NCBI RefSeq assembly: GCF_904426505.1
Contig: NZ_CAJGBN010000034.1
Coordinates: 62,001 to 126,000, forward strand
DNA: 64,000 nt
DNA from: Rubrivivax sp. A210
GTDB taxonomy: Bacteria > Pseudomonadota > Gammaproteobacteria > Burkholderiales > Burkholderiaceae_C
Direction: 5' to 3'
Shown: positions 11,120 through 20,205 of the stretch, piece by piece
How positions within the stretch are numbered: the first letter of the stretch is position 1
How the letters are laid out: each line of letters opens with the position of its first letter
Position numbers and translations under genes: made by a program
Notes under the pieces: generated by a model
Databases searched by the model: none
Told to the model about the DNA's origin: nothing
What the model saw: the letters and a program-made list of their open reading frames with translations, nothing else

Positions 11120-12736
11120 TCAGCGCTGTATCGGCCGACCCGGCTGGCTGCTGGCGGCGACGCGCGTGCGTGCCGGCGGCGCGGCCTTGCGCTTGCGTGC
11201 CGCGGGTTGGCCGCCTTTTGTCGACTCCGCCAGCGCACGGACCTGGCCGGCGCGGCGCTCGGGCACGAAGGCGACGATGCTCTGGCCGGGCTTGAAGCGG
11301 GCCTGGGAGCCGACGCCATTCCAGCGCGCCAGGTCGGCGGCGGGCAGGCGCAGGCGTGCAGCCGCGGCGGCCACCGTCTCGCCCTGGCGGCCGGCCTTGA
11401 AATGCACCTGGCGCGGCGGCCGGGCCTCGGGGGTGAGCGAGATGCTGGCGTGCTCAGCCAGCAGTTCGGAGACATCGGCCGTGGCATGGGCGGCGCGCGG
11501 CACCAGCAGGGTGGAGCCGGACTTGATCAGCATGCGCGGCGGGATGGCGTTGAACTCGCGCAGGCGGACTTCGTCCATGCCGGTGAGGCGGGCCGCCTCG
11601 GCCGGCTTGAGGGTGCGCGGCGCAACCCAGGCGGTCCAGCTGGCCAGGGCGCCGCGGTGCGTGGCCAGCTCGCGCACGAACAGGTTGGCGTTGTCGTAGG
11701 GCAGCAGGATCTGCGGCGTGCCGGCGGCCAGGATGACCGGCTTGTTCATTTGCGGGTTGAGCTGCTGGAACTCGTCCAGCGTCAGCCCGGCCAAGCGCGC
11801 CGCCAGGGAGACGTCGATGTCGCGCTCGACCGCCACGCTCTGGAAGAAGGGGTGGTTCAGCAGCGGCGGCAGCGCCAGCGCATAGGCTTCGGGGCGCAGC
11901 ACGATGTTCTTGATGGCCTGCAGCTTGGGCACGTAGTTGCGTGTCTCGTCGGGCATGCGCAGGCTGGCGTAGTCGGTCGCCAGGCCGGCCTTGCGATTGC
12001 GCGCCTGCGCCTTGAGCACGCTGCCCTGGCCCCAGTTGTAGGCGGCCAGCGCCAGCGGCCAGTCGCCGAACTGCACATAGAGCTGCTGCAGATAGTCCAG
12101 CGCAGCGCGGGTGGAGGCCAGCACGTCGCGGCGGTCGTCGCGGAAGATGTTCTGGCGCAGGTCGAAATCGCGCCCGGTGGCCGGCATGAACTGCCACATG
12201 CCCGAGGCGCGCGCACGCGACATGGCCTGCGGGTTGAAGGCGCTTTCGATGAAGGGCAGCAGGGCCAGTTCGGACGGCAGCTCGCGCTTCTCGACCTCAT
12301 CGAGCACATGGTAGAGGTAGCGGCTGGCGCGCGCCGTCATGCGCTCGACGTATTCCGGCTGGTCGGCATAGAACTGTTCCCACTTGCGAACCAGCGGGCC
12401 ATCGAGATCGTTGATCGTGAAGCCGCCGCGCAGCCGCAGCCAAAGGTCTCCGCGGGCCGCGGCTTCGTCGGCGTCCAGGCGGGCGCGTGCGGCGGGCGAC
12501 CAGGACGGGGCTTCTTCGGTTTCAGCTGTCGCCACCGGGGCGGGTTCGCTTGCGGCGACGGCAGGCTGCACCAGGGGCGGGGCATCGGCCATGGGCTGGC
12601 TGTCGGTCAACTGGGCTTGCGTGGCGGCGGCAGCGGGCACGGCCTGCACGACGCTGGCGCAGCCGCCAGCCAGCGCCAGCATCAGCACCGCGGCCACTTT
12701 GCCGGCGGCGTGCCAGCGCTGGGTGAGGCTTGTCAT
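11120..12736 (-). CDS. mltD: membrane-bound lytic murein transglycosylase D
   Basis: Lipoprotein that cleaves peptidoglycan glycan strands. From the ATG at 12736 it has 538 residues; a longer upstream frame lies inside gloB and is rejected. The lipobox LALAGGC places the acylated Cys at 26. The SLT domain has catalytic Glu164 in PFIESAFNP, then SGMWQFMP and LAAYNWGQG. A LysM-like module near the C-terminus (GETVAAAAARLRLPAADLAR) should bind peptidoglycan, and a weaker one precedes it. The ATG overlaps the gloB stop (ATGA), giving a gloB-mltD unit. The 95 bases beyond it hold only the ssrA terminator. Confidence 0.92.
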   Translation of the reverse strand: MTSLTQRWHAAGKVAAVLMLALAGGCASVVQAVPAAAATQAQLTDSQPMADAPPLVQPAVAASEPAPVATAETEEAPSWSPAARARLDADEAAARGDLWLRLRGGFTINDLDGPLVRKWEQFYADQPEYVERMTARASRYLYHVLDEVEKRELPSELALLPFIESAFNPQAMSRARASGMWQFMPATGRDFDLRQNIFRDDRRDVLASTRAALDYLQQLYVQFGDWPLALAAYNWGQGSVLKAQARNRKAGLATDYASLRMPDETRNYVPKLQAIKNIVLRPEAYALALPPLLNHPFFQSVAVERDIDVSLAARLAGLTLDEFQQLNPQMNKPVILAAGTPQILLPYDNANLFVRELATHRGALASWTAWVAPRTLKPAEAARLTGMDEVRLREFNAIPPRMLIKSGSTLLVPRAAHATADVSELLAEHASISLTPEARPPRQVHFKAGRQGETVAAAAARLRLPAADLARWNGVGSQARFKPGQSIVAFVPERRAGQVRALAESTKGGQPAARKRKAAPPARTRVAASSQPGRPIQR

Positions 12737-13503
12737 CGGAAGCGGTTCTTCCATTCGCGCAGGGCGGTGAACACCGACAGCGCATCGTTGTCGGTGGCGC
12801 CCTCGGCTCGGGCGGACGCCGCCACCTCGGGCTCGCTGCAGCGCAGGAAAGGGTTGATCTCGAGTTCCATCCCCAGCATTGCGGGCAGGGTGGGCACGCC
12901 CGCGGCACGCCGGCCCTGGCATTGCGCCTCATAGGCGGCGCGGCGTGCATTGCCGGGCTCGACGGCGGCGGCAAAGCGCAGGTTGGACAGCGTGTACTCG
13001 TGGGTGCAGCACACCTGGGTGTCCGGCGGCAGTGCGGCGAGCTTGGAAAGCGACGCGAGCATCTGCGCCGGCGTGCCTTCGAAGAGGCGGCCGCAGCCGG
13101 CCGAGAAGAGCGTGTCGCCGCAAAAAAGGAAGGGCGCCGCACCGGCACCCGCCTGCAAATAAGCGATGTGGCCGGCGGTATGGCCGGGCACGTCGAGGAT
13201 GTCGAAGACCTGGCCGAGAACTTCGATGCGCTCGCCTTCGATGAGGCGATGCACCGGCTCGGGCAGGGCCTCGCTGGCGGGGCCGTAGACGGGGCCTTGC
13301 AGGCGCGGCCTCAAGGCATCGACGCCGCCGACATGGTCGGCATGGTGGTGCGTCACTAGAATCGCGCGCAGTTCCAGCCCGAGGCGGTCAAGCGCTTGGA
13401 TCACCGGGCCTGCATCGCCCGGATCGACCACCGCGGCGCTGGTGCCGTCGTGCAGCATCCAGATGTAGTTGTCGGCGAAGGCGGGCAGCGCTAGGAGATT
13501 CAT
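12733..13503 (-). CDS. gloB: hydroxyacylglutathione hydrolase (glyoxalase II)
   Basis: Hydrolyses S-lactoylglutathione to D-lactate and glutathione, the second step of methylglyoxal detoxification. The 256-residue metallo-beta-lactamase fold shows THHHADH (H52, H54, D56, H57 as metal ligands), GHTAGHIAYL and FCGDTLFSAGCGR, with CTHEYT toward the C-terminus. The start [17 protein letters not shown] is the family norm. Its ATG (13503-13501) overlaps the ATG of the divergent methyltransferase gene, so the two genes share four bases. It is coupled to mltD downstream. Confidence 0.95.
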   Translation of the reverse strand: MNLLALPAFADNYIWMLHDGTSAAVVDPGDAGPVIQALDRLGLELRAILVTHHHADHVGGVDALRPRLQGPVYGPASEALPEPVHRLIEGERIEVLGQVFDILDVPGHTAGHIAYLQAGAGAAPFLFCGDTLFSAGCGRLFEGTPAQMLASLSKLAALPPDTQVCCTHEYTLSNLRFAAAVEPGNARRAAYEAQCQGRRAAGVPTLPAMLGMELEINPFLRCSEPEVAASARAEGATDNDALSVFTALREWKNRFR

Positions 13504-14344
13504 GACGCGTGAAGAGTCGATTATAGAGTTGGGGGATTGGCTGAGGACCCCTCCTGGCCAGTACCTGCTGGGCTGGGAACAGCAAGGTCTGGATCAGGCG
13601 GTGACAGATGCCTTCGGCTTCCATGCCCTGCAGCTGGGCCTGCCCGAACTGGACGGCTTGCGCGCCAACCGCATGCCGCACCGCTGGGTGGCCAGCGACA
13701 TCCTGCAGGTGCCCGAGTCGCTGGCACTGCCGCCGCCCATGGACGCGTTGATCAGTACGCTGCCGTCGCCTGAGGCGGTGAGCCTTCACTGCGAGTTCGA
13801 CGCCTTGCCCTTTCCCGATGCCAGCATCGATCTCGCCGTGCTGCCGCACGCGCTGGAGTTGGCGCGCGACCCGCATCACACCCTGCGCGAGGTCGAGCGC
13901 GTGCTGGTGCCCGAGGGCCGTGTCGTCATCGCCGGCTTCAACCCGGCCAGCCTGTGGGGCCTGCGCCAGAATGCCGGCCGCCTGCGTCGCAGCCTGGGCC
14001 AGGGGCGCGAGCGCGACCTCTTCCTGCCGCAGGCGGGCGATTTCATCGGCTACTGGCGGCTGCGCGACTGGCTGCGCCTGCTCGGCTTCGAGGTCGAGCT
14101 GGGCCGTTTTGGCTGCTGGAGGCCGCCCTTGAACAGCGCGGCATGGCTGGAGCGCTTTGCCTGGATGGAACCCATAGGCGAGCGCTGGTGGCCGGTGCTG
14201 GGGGCCCTGTATTTCGTGGTCGCCGTCAAGCGCGTGCGGGGCATGCGCCTGGTGGGCCTGGTGCGCAAGGAGCGCCGCAAGCCCATGGCGGCACCGGCCG
14301 TGGTGGCCAACCGCCGCCGCAATGCCATCGAACTGGAGCATTGA
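13502..14344 (+). CDS. class I SAM-dependent methyltransferase-like protein
   Basis: A protein of 280 residues whose middle matches Methyltransf_11: [21 protein letters not shown], then [21 protein letters not shown]. The usual glycine-rich SAM motif I (DxGxGxG) cannot be seen upstream of this; instead the N-terminus has [13 protein letters not shown] and RANRMPHRW. It may use a degenerate SAM site. The start is set by AGGAG 4 nt before the ATG, which overlaps the gloB start. It is translationally coupled to rnhA (TGATG). Substrate is unknown; the gloB/methyltransferase/rnhA neighbourhood recurs in Burkholderiales from memory. Confidence 0.8.
   Translation: MTREESIIELGDWLRTPPGQYLLGWEQQGLDQAVTDAFGFHALQLGLPELDGLRANRMPHRWVASDILQVPESLALPPPMDALISTLPSPEAVSLHCEFDALPFPDASIDLAVLPHALELARDPHHTLREVERVLVPEGRVVIAGFNPASLWGLRQNAGRLRRSLGQGRERDLFLPQAGDFIGYWRLRDWLRLLGFEVELGRFGCWRPPLNSAAWLERFAWMEPIGERWWPVLGALYFVVAVKRVRGMRLVGLVRKERRKPMAAPAVVANRRRNAIELEH
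13520..13525 (-). promoter_or_regulatory. candidate gloB -10 box inside the methyltransferase gene
   Basis: A perfect TATAAT reads on the minus strand 16 nt before the gloB ATG, inside the first codons of the divergent methyltransferase gene. It would give a leader of about 10 nt with no Shine-Dalgarno. No good -35 is visible. Confidence 0.4.
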
Positions 14345-14784
14345 TGTCCGAAGTGGTGATTTATGCCGACGGCGCGTGTCGCGGCAATCCGGGGCCCGGA
14401 GGCTGGGGCGCCTGGTTGAAGAGCGGCGAGCACGAGCGCGAGATGTTCGGCGGCGAGACGCTCACCACCAACAACCGCATGGAGCTGACCGCGGTGATCG
14501 AGGCCCTGGCCTCGCTCAAGCGGCGCTGCGCGGTGACCATCTACACCGACAGCGAGTACGTCAAGAACGGCATCACGACCTGGATCCACGGCTGGAAGAA
14601 ACGCGGCTGGCTCACGGCCGACAAGAAGCCGGTGAAGAACATGGAGCTGTGGCAGCGCCTGGATACGCTCAATGCTGCGCATGCGGTGCAGTGGCGCTGG
14701 GTCAAGGGCCATGCCGGTGACCCCGGCAACGAGCGCGCCGACCGCCTGGCCAACCGCGGCGTCGATTCGGTGCTCGGCGCCTAG
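14344..14784 (+). CDS. rnhA: ribonuclease HI
   Basis: Degrades the RNA strand of RNA-DNA hybrids. The 146-residue protein has all catalytic residues in place: D9 in YADGAC, E47 in NNRMEL, D69 in YTDSEY, the His in KGHAGD and the Asp in NERADRLA. The basic handle is present as HGWKKRGW. It starts by TGATG overlap with the methyltransferase stop; the longer frame reaching back to 13954 is an artefact of GC-rich sequence. Confidence 0.97.
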   Translation: MSEVVIYADGACRGNPGPGGWGAWLKSGEHEREMFGGETLTTNNRMELTAVIEALASLKRRCAVTIYTDSEYVKNGITTWIHGWKKRGWLTADKKPVKNMELWQRLDTLNAAHAVQWRWVKGHAGDPGNERADRLANRGVDSVLGA

Positions 14785-14849
14785 CCGCCAGCCCGGCAGG
14801 CAATGGAACGGGCCGTTACAGTGCGGGCTTCGCATATCCGGCGCGAGCC

Positions 14850-16061
14850 TTGAACTTGAAGAAGATCCACACCCTCGTCGCCGTGATCGGCATCGCGGCC
14901 GCCGGCGCCGCCGCCTGGTGGTGGCAGAACGGTGCGGGTGCCGCTCGTGGCGGCCTGGTCGACGCTGCCGCCGTGGCCGCCAGCGGCGCGGCCACGCGCA
15001 CAGGGCCGGGTGCGCCGGTGCCGGCCCAGGGCGGCGGACCGGCCCCGGTGGAAGTGGCGCGGGCCGAACGCGCCCGCCTGGTCGATGACGTGATGGCGGT
15101 GGGCTCGCTCAAGGCCGGCCAGGGCGTGATGCTGCGTCCCGAGGTCTCGGGCCGCATCGCCAGCCTGGGCTTTGCCGATGGCGCGCGGGTCAAGCGCGGG
15201 CAGTTGCTGGTGCAACTGGACGACACGCTGCAGCAGGCCCAGCTCAAGCAGGCCGAGGCCCAGGCCGGCATCGCCCGCACCAACCTGCAACGCAGCCGCG
15301 AATTGCTGGGCCAGGGTTTCGTCAGCGCCAGCGCGGTCGACCAGAACCTGGCCGCGCTGGACGTCGCCGAGGCCCAGGTGGCGCTGGCGCGCGCCCAGCT
15401 CGGCCGCATGAAGGTGCTGGCGCCCTTCGATGGCACTGCCGGGCTGCGTGCGGTGAACGTGGGCGACTACGTGAAGGACGGCGCCGACCTCGTCAACATC
15501 GAGGACCTGAGCTCGCTCACGGTGCAGTTCGCCGTGCCCGAGCGCGTGCTCAACCGCCTGCGCGCTGGCCTGCCGGTGGAGGTGACGCTGGACGCGCTGC
15601 CCGGCCGCACTTTCAAGGGCCGCGTGCTGGCCATCGACGCGGCGGTGGATGCCAACGGTCGCGCGCTGCAGGTCTCGGCCCATGTCGAGAACCCCGGGGC
15701 CCTGCTGCGCCCGGGCATGTTCGCGCGCCCGCGCGTCGTCTTCGCGGTGCGCGACAACGCGGTACTGGTGCCCGAAGAAGCGGTGGTGCCGCTGGGCGGC
15801 AAGCAGATGGTGTTCAAGGTGGTCGAGGGTGCCGGCGGCAAGAAGCAGACGCAGCGGCTGGAGGCGCGCCTGGGCTTGCGCCTGCCGGGCAAGGTGGAGA
15901 TCCTCGAAGGCCTGAAGCCGGGTGACGCCGTCGTCACCGCCGGCCATGGGCGGCTGCTGCGCGGCGACGGTGTGCCAGTACGCACCATCGATCTTGACCG
16001 GCTCGCGGCGCCGGCCCTGGCCGCTTCGGCGCCTGCCTCGGCGCCCGCGCGCCTGCCCTGA
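14850..16061 (+). CDS. RND efflux periplasmic adaptor (membrane fusion protein)
   Basis: Links an inner-membrane RND pump to an outer-membrane channel. It has 403 residues starting at a TTG codon; no other start is possible in frame upstream. One N-terminal hydrophobic segment (residues 6-24) anchors or exports it. The barrel-sandwich half motifs are LRPEVSGRIASLGFADG and LAPFDGTAGLRAVNVGDYV around an alpha-hairpin, and VLVPEEAVVPLGGKQMVF follows in the beta-barrel region. It lies 22 nt before the pump gene. No outer-membrane factor gene is present, so it probably shares TolC-like channels. Substrate unknown. Confidence 0.9.
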   Translation: MNLKKIHTLVAVIGIAAAGAAAWWWQNGAGAARGGLVDAAAVAASGAATRTGPGAPVPAQGGGPAPVEVARAERARLVDDVMAVGSLKAGQGVMLRPEVSGRIASLGFADGARVKRGQLLVQLDDTLQQAQLKQAEAQAGIARTNLQRSRELLGQGFVSASAVDQNLAALDVAEAQVALARAQLGRMKVLAPFDGTAGLRAVNVGDYVKDGADLVNIEDLSSLTVQFAVPERVLNRLRAGLPVEVTLDALPGRTFKGRVLAIDAAVDANGRALQVSAHVENPGALLRPGMFARPRVVFAVRDNAVLVPEEAVVPLGGKQMVFKVVEGAGGKKQTQRLEARLGLRLPGKVEILEGLKPGDAVVTAGHGRLLRGDGVPVRTIDLDRLAAPALAASAPASAPARLP

Positions 16062-16083
16062 GCCTGACGGACCGGATCCCACG

Positions 16084-19000
16084 ATGCGACTGTCGGAGAC
16101 CTCCATACGCCGTCCGGTGCTGGCCACCGTGATGTCGCTGCTGCTGGTGCTGATCGGCCTGGTCTCGTTCAAGCAGCTCAGCCTGCGCGAGTACCCGCGC
16201 ATCGACGAGCCGCTGGTCAACGTCAGCACGCGGCTGCTCGGTGCTTCGTCGGAGGTGATCGAGTCGCAGGTGACCAAGCCGCTGGAAGACTCCATCGCCG
16301 GCATCGACGGCGTCGACATCATGACCTCGGTGTCGCGCACCGAGAGCAGCCAGATCACGGTGCGCTTCCGCCTCAGCAAGGACCCCGACACCGCCGCGGC
16401 CGAGGTGCGCGACCGTGTGGCGCGCGTGCGAGGCCGCCTGCCCGAGGCCGCCGACGAGCCGGTGATCGCGAAGGTCGAGGCCGATGCCACGCCCACCATC
16501 TGGCTGGCCTTTGCCAGCGAGACCATGGGCCCGCTGGAGCTGACCGACCTGATCAACCGCGTCGTCAAGCCGCGCCTGCAGACCATACCCGGCGTGGCCG
16601 ATGTGCAGATCGGTGGCGATCGCAAGTTCGCGATGCGCATCTGGGTCGACGCCGAGAAGCTGGCCGGCTACCGCCTGGCGGTGCAGGACGTCGAAGATGC
16701 GTTGCGCAAGCAGAACCTCGAGGTGCCGGCCGGCCGCATCGAGAGCCGGCAGCGCGAGTTCAGCGTCACCGCGCGCACCGATCTCAACACGGTGGCGCAG
16801 TTCGCGCAGATCGCGCTCAAGACCGTGGGCGGCTACACCGTGCGCCTGGCCGACGTGGCACGCATCGAGGAGGCGGCGGCCAGCGAGCGCAGCCGCGTGC
16901 GCCTGAACGGCGTGCCCAGCATCAGCACCGGCGTCATCCGCAATGCCACGGCCAATCCGCTGGAGGTGGCCGACGGCGTGCGCGCCGCGATGCCGCTGAT
17001 CCAGCGCGACCTGCCGGCCAGCGTCAAGGTGATACAGGCCAACGACCTCTCGGTCTTCATCGACCGCTCGATCAAGGCCGTCTACAAGACCGTCATCGAG
17101 GCGGTGGTGTTGGTGGCTCTGGTGGTGTTCGTCTTCCTGCGCACGCTGCGCGCCTCCATCATTCCGCTGGTGACGATTCCGGTCAGCCTGGTCGGCGCCT
17201 TTGCCCTCATCGCGCTGGCCGGCTTCACCGTCAACACGCTCACGCTGCTGGCCCTGGTGCTGGCCATAGGCCTGGTGGTGGACGACGCCATCGTCGTGCT
17301 CGAGAACATCTTCCGCCACATCGAGGAAGGCCTGCCGCCCTTCCAGGCCGCCATCAAGGGCGTGCATGAGATCAGCTTCGCGGTGGTGGCGATGACGCTC
17401 ACGCTGGCGGCGGTGTTCGCGCCGCTGGCCTTTACGCCCGGCCGCACCGGGCGCTTGTTCGGCGAGTTTGCGCTCACGCTGGCCGGCGCGGTGCTGGTCT
17501 CGGGCTTCGTGGCGCTGACGCTGACGCCGATGATGTGCAGCAAGCTGCTGCGCCACAACGCGCGCCCGACCTGGTTCGACCGCACCGGCGAGGCCTCGCT
17601 GGTGTGGTTGGCCCACGTCTACGGCCGCTTGCTGCGCTGGACGCTGGCGCGGCGCTGGCTGATGGTGGGCGTGATGCTGGCCAGCGGCGCCGGCAGCGGG
17701 TGGTTGTTCAGCCACGCCAAGAGCGAGCTGTCGCCGCTGGAAGACCGAGGCGTGATCGCCATGCCCATACGCGCGCCCGACGGCGCCACGCTGGAATACA
17801 CGGCGCGCTACCTCGATGCGCTGGAAGGCATCGCCTCGCAATACCCCGAGTTCGACCGCCGCTTCCTCTTCATGGGCGGCGGCCAGGTGTCCAGCGCCTT
17901 TGGCGTGCTGCGCACCGTCGACTGGAGCGAGCGCACGCGCACCACGCCCCAGCTGGCCCAGCTGCTGCTGCCGCAGGTGATGGCCTTGCCGGGCATCAGC
18001 GTGTTTCCGGTGACGCCGCCCAGCCTGGGCCAGGGCTTCCGCGAGCGCTCGATCAACTTCGTGCTCGTCAGCGGCGACAGCTACCCCAACATGGCACGCA
18101 CGGCCCAGGCCATGCTGGCCGAGATGCAGAAGAACCCCGGCATCGTGCAGCCCGACAGCGACCTGCAGCTCAACAAGCCCGAGATCTTCATTGACGTCGA
18201 CCGCGCCCGCGCCGCCGACATGGGGGTCTCGGTGGAGGCGGTGGCGCGCACCGTCGAGACCATGCTGGGAGGCCGCGTCGTCACGCGCTACAAGCGCGAT
18301 GCCGAGCAGTACGACGTGCTGGTGCAGACCAATGCCGAGGGCCGCGCCACGCCCGAGGACATTGATCGCATCTTCGTGCGCGGCCGCAACGACGTGATGG
18401 TGCCGCTGTCGGCCCTGGTCAGGGTGCGCGAATCGGTGAGCCCGCGCGAGCTGAACCACTTCAACCAGCGCCGCAGCGTCACCCTCACCGCCAACCTGGC
18501 GCCGGGCTATGCGCTGGGCGAGGCGCTGGAGTACATGAACGAGGCCGCGGCGCGCGTGCTGCCGCCGGGCTATGCCACCGAGCTGAACGGCGTCAGCCGC
18601 GAGTTCCGCTCATCGTCGGGCTCGCTGGGGCTGGTCTTCGTGCTGGCACTGCTCTTCATCTTCCTCGTGCTCTCGGCGCAGTTCGAGAGCTTCGTCGACC
18701 CCTTCGTGATCCTGCTCTCGGTGCCGCTGTCCATGGTGGGCGCGCTAGGGGCTTTGCAGCTCTCGGGCGGCACGCTCAATGTCTTCTCGCAGATCGGCCT
18801 CATCACGCTGGTGGGCCTGATCACCAAGCACGGCATCCTGATCGTCGAATTCAGCAACCAGCTGCGCCGCCAGGGCCGCCCGGTGATGGACGCCGTGGCC
18901 GAGGCCGCGACGCTGCGCCTGCGCCCCATCATGATGACCACCGGCGCCATGGTGCTGGGCGCGCTGCCATTGGCGCTGGCCACCGGCGCCGGTGCCGAGA

Positions 19001-19179
19001 GCCGGCAGCAGATCGGGTGGGTCATCGTCGGCGGCATGCTGGTGGGCACGGCGCTGACCATCTTCGTCGTGCCCACGGTCTACACGTTGTTCGCACGCCG
19101 CGCCGTGCCCGGCGAAATCACGACGCCGTCTGACGAGAGCGGCCCCGCTGCCGAGCCGGCGGCCGTGGCGCACGGCTGA
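16084..19179 (+). CDS. RND multidrug efflux transporter, AcrB/HAE1 type
   Basis: Inner-membrane proton-driven efflux pump of 1031 residues from the ATG at 16084. The start SETSIRRPVLATVMS is typical of the family. The proton relay Asp-Asp is present in GLVVDDAIVVLENIFRH in TM4, and the second half repeats the fold with FLVLSAQFESFVDPFVI and GLITKHGILIVEF. Large periplasmic loops lie between TM1-TM2 and TM7-TM8. It forms a two-gene operon with the adaptor. It resembles the MexF/AcrB-like group with short C-terminus; the substrate cannot be read. Confidence 0.93.
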   Translation: MRLSETSIRRPVLATVMSLLLVLIGLVSFKQLSLREYPRIDEPLVNVSTRLLGASSEVIESQVTKPLEDSIAGIDGVDIMTSVSRTESSQITVRFRLSKDPDTAAAEVRDRVARVRGRLPEAADEPVIAKVEADATPTIWLAFASETMGPLELTDLINRVVKPRLQTIPGVADVQIGGDRKFAMRIWVDAEKLAGYRLAVQDVEDALRKQNLEVPAGRIESRQREFSVTARTDLNTVAQFAQIALKTVGGYTVRLADVARIEEAAASERSRVRLNGVPSISTGVIRNATANPLEVADGVRAAMPLIQRDLPASVKVIQANDLSVFIDRSIKAVYKTVIEAVVLVALVVFVFLRTLRASIIPLVTIPVSLVGAFALIALAGFTVNTLTLLALVLAIGLVVDDAIVVLENIFRHIEEGLPPFQAAIKGVHEISFAVVAMTLTLAAVFAPLAFTPGRTGRLFGEFALTLAGAVLVSGFVALTLTPMMCSKLLRHNARPTWFDRTGEASLVWLAHVYGRLLRWTLARRWLMVGVMLASGAGSGWLFSHAKSELSPLEDRGVIAMPIRAPDGATLEYTARYLDALEGIASQYPEFDRRFLFMGGGQVSSAFGVLRTVDWSERTRTTPQLAQLLLPQVMALPGISVFPVTPPSLGQGFRERSINFVLVSGDSYPNMARTAQAMLAEMQKNPGIVQPDSDLQLNKPEIFIDVDRARAADMGVSVEAVARTVETMLGGRVVTRYKRDAEQYDVLVQTNAEGRATPEDIDRIFVRGRNDVMVPLSALVRVRESVSPRELNHFNQRRSVTLTANLAPGYALGEALEYMNEAAARVLPPGYATELNGVSREFRSSSGSLGLVFVLALLFIFLVLSAQFESFVDPFVILLSVPLSMVGALGALQLSGGTLNVFSQIGLITLVGLITKHGILIVEFSNQLRRQGRPVMDAVAEAATLRLRPIMMTTGAMVLGALPLALATGAGAESRQQIGWVIVGGMLVGTALTIFVVPTVYTLFARRAVPGEITTPSDESGPAAEPAAVAHG

Positions 19180-19197
19180 GGCCGGCGCCGCGCTTTC

Positions 19198-20205
19198 TCA
19201 GCCGGCCTGCACTGCCAGCCGCCCACCCTGGGCGGCCAGCGTCTGCGCCAGCAGGCTGGTGGCGGCGTGGATGGCCTCGATGGTGGGCGTGGCCACGCCG
19301 GCGATGCGGCCGAGCTCGATCACCGCGCCCACCAGGGCCTCGAGCTCGAGGGCGCGGCCGTGTTCCACGTCCTGCAGCATCGAGGTCTTGTGCGCGCCCA
19401 CGGCCTCGGCGCCGGCGATGCGCTGCTCAAGGCTGATCTTGAACACCACGCCCAGGGCCTCGGCCACGGCCCTGGCCTCGACCATCATGCGCGCGGCCAG
19501 CTCGCGCGTGGGCGGGTGGCGGCAGATGTCCTGCAGCGTGGCATGGGTCAGCGCCGAGATCGGGTTGAAGCTGAGATTGCCCCAGAGCTTGACCCAGATC
19601 TCGCCGCGGATGTCGCGGCTCACCGGGCTCTTGAAGCCGGCCTTCATCATGGCCTTGGACAGCGCTTCGACGCGCTCGCTGCGGCTGCCGTCGAGCTCGC
19701 CCAGGCTGAAGCGGTTGCCCTCGATCACGCGCACCACGCCCGGCGCCACCAGCTCGCTGGCCGGGTAGACCACGCTGCCGATGATGCGCGCGGGCTCGAT
19801 GGCGGCGGCGATGGCGCCGTCGGGGTCGAGGCTGGCCAGGCTGCGCCCCTCGTGCGGGCCAGCGAGCCGGTGGAAATACCACCAGGGCACGCCGTTGATC
19901 ATGGTCACCACCACCGTCTGCGGGCCGAACAGGCCGCGCAGCCCGGGCAGCAGGTCGCGCACCTGGTGGGCCTTCACGGTGAGCAGCACGGCGTCCTGCG
20001 GCCCGGCCTCGGCCGGCTCCTGCACCGCGCGCACGGCGGCGGCATGCAGCTCGCTGCCGTCCTCTTGCAGGAGGCGGAAGCCGTTCGCGTTGATGGCCGC
20101 GAGGTTGCGGTTGCGCGCGATGAAGGTGACTTCCTCGCCCGCCAACGACAGGCGGGCGCCGAGATAGCCGCCGATGGCACCGGCGCCGACGATGGCGATC
20201 TTCAT
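19198..20205 (-). CDS. 2-dehydropantoate 2-reductase family (ApbA/PanE-like)
   Basis: NAD(P)H-dependent reductase family that in its classical form makes D-pantoate. The 335 residues start MKIAIVGAGAIGGYLGARL (GxGxxG), followed by LLTVKAHQ, TMINGVPWW, the catalytic-lysine region VKLWGNLSFNPISALT, and EHGRALELEALVGAV for substrate binding. Its ATG overlaps the tctA stop (ATGA), so it is the last gene of a TctCBA transport operon led by an acyl-CoA ligase. That context suggests a catabolic 2-oxo or 2-hydroxy acid step rather than pantothenate synthesis. This is inference. Confidence 0.85.
   Translation of the reverse strand: MKIAIVGAGAIGGYLGARLSLAGEEVTFIARNRNLAAINANGFRLLQEDGSELHAAAVRAVQEPAEAGPQDAVLLTVKAHQVRDLLPGLRGLFGPQTVVVTMINGVPWWYFHRLAGPHEGRSLASLDPDGAIAAAIEPARIIGSVVYPASELVAPGVVRVIEGNRFSLGELDGSRSERVEALSKAMMKAGFKSPVSRDIRGEIWVKLWGNLSFNPISALTHATLQDICRHPPTRELAARMMVEARAVAEALGVVFKISLEQRIAGAEAVGAHKTSMLQDVEHGRALELEALVGAVIELGRIAGVATPTIEAIHAATSLLAQTLAAQGGRLAVQAG

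Noticed and set aside
16084-19179. RND gene as a metal (CzcA-type) pump
   Set aside because: The TM4 motif and the partner adaptor fit the HAE1/AcrB group better; no metal-binding signature or czc neighbours are seen.
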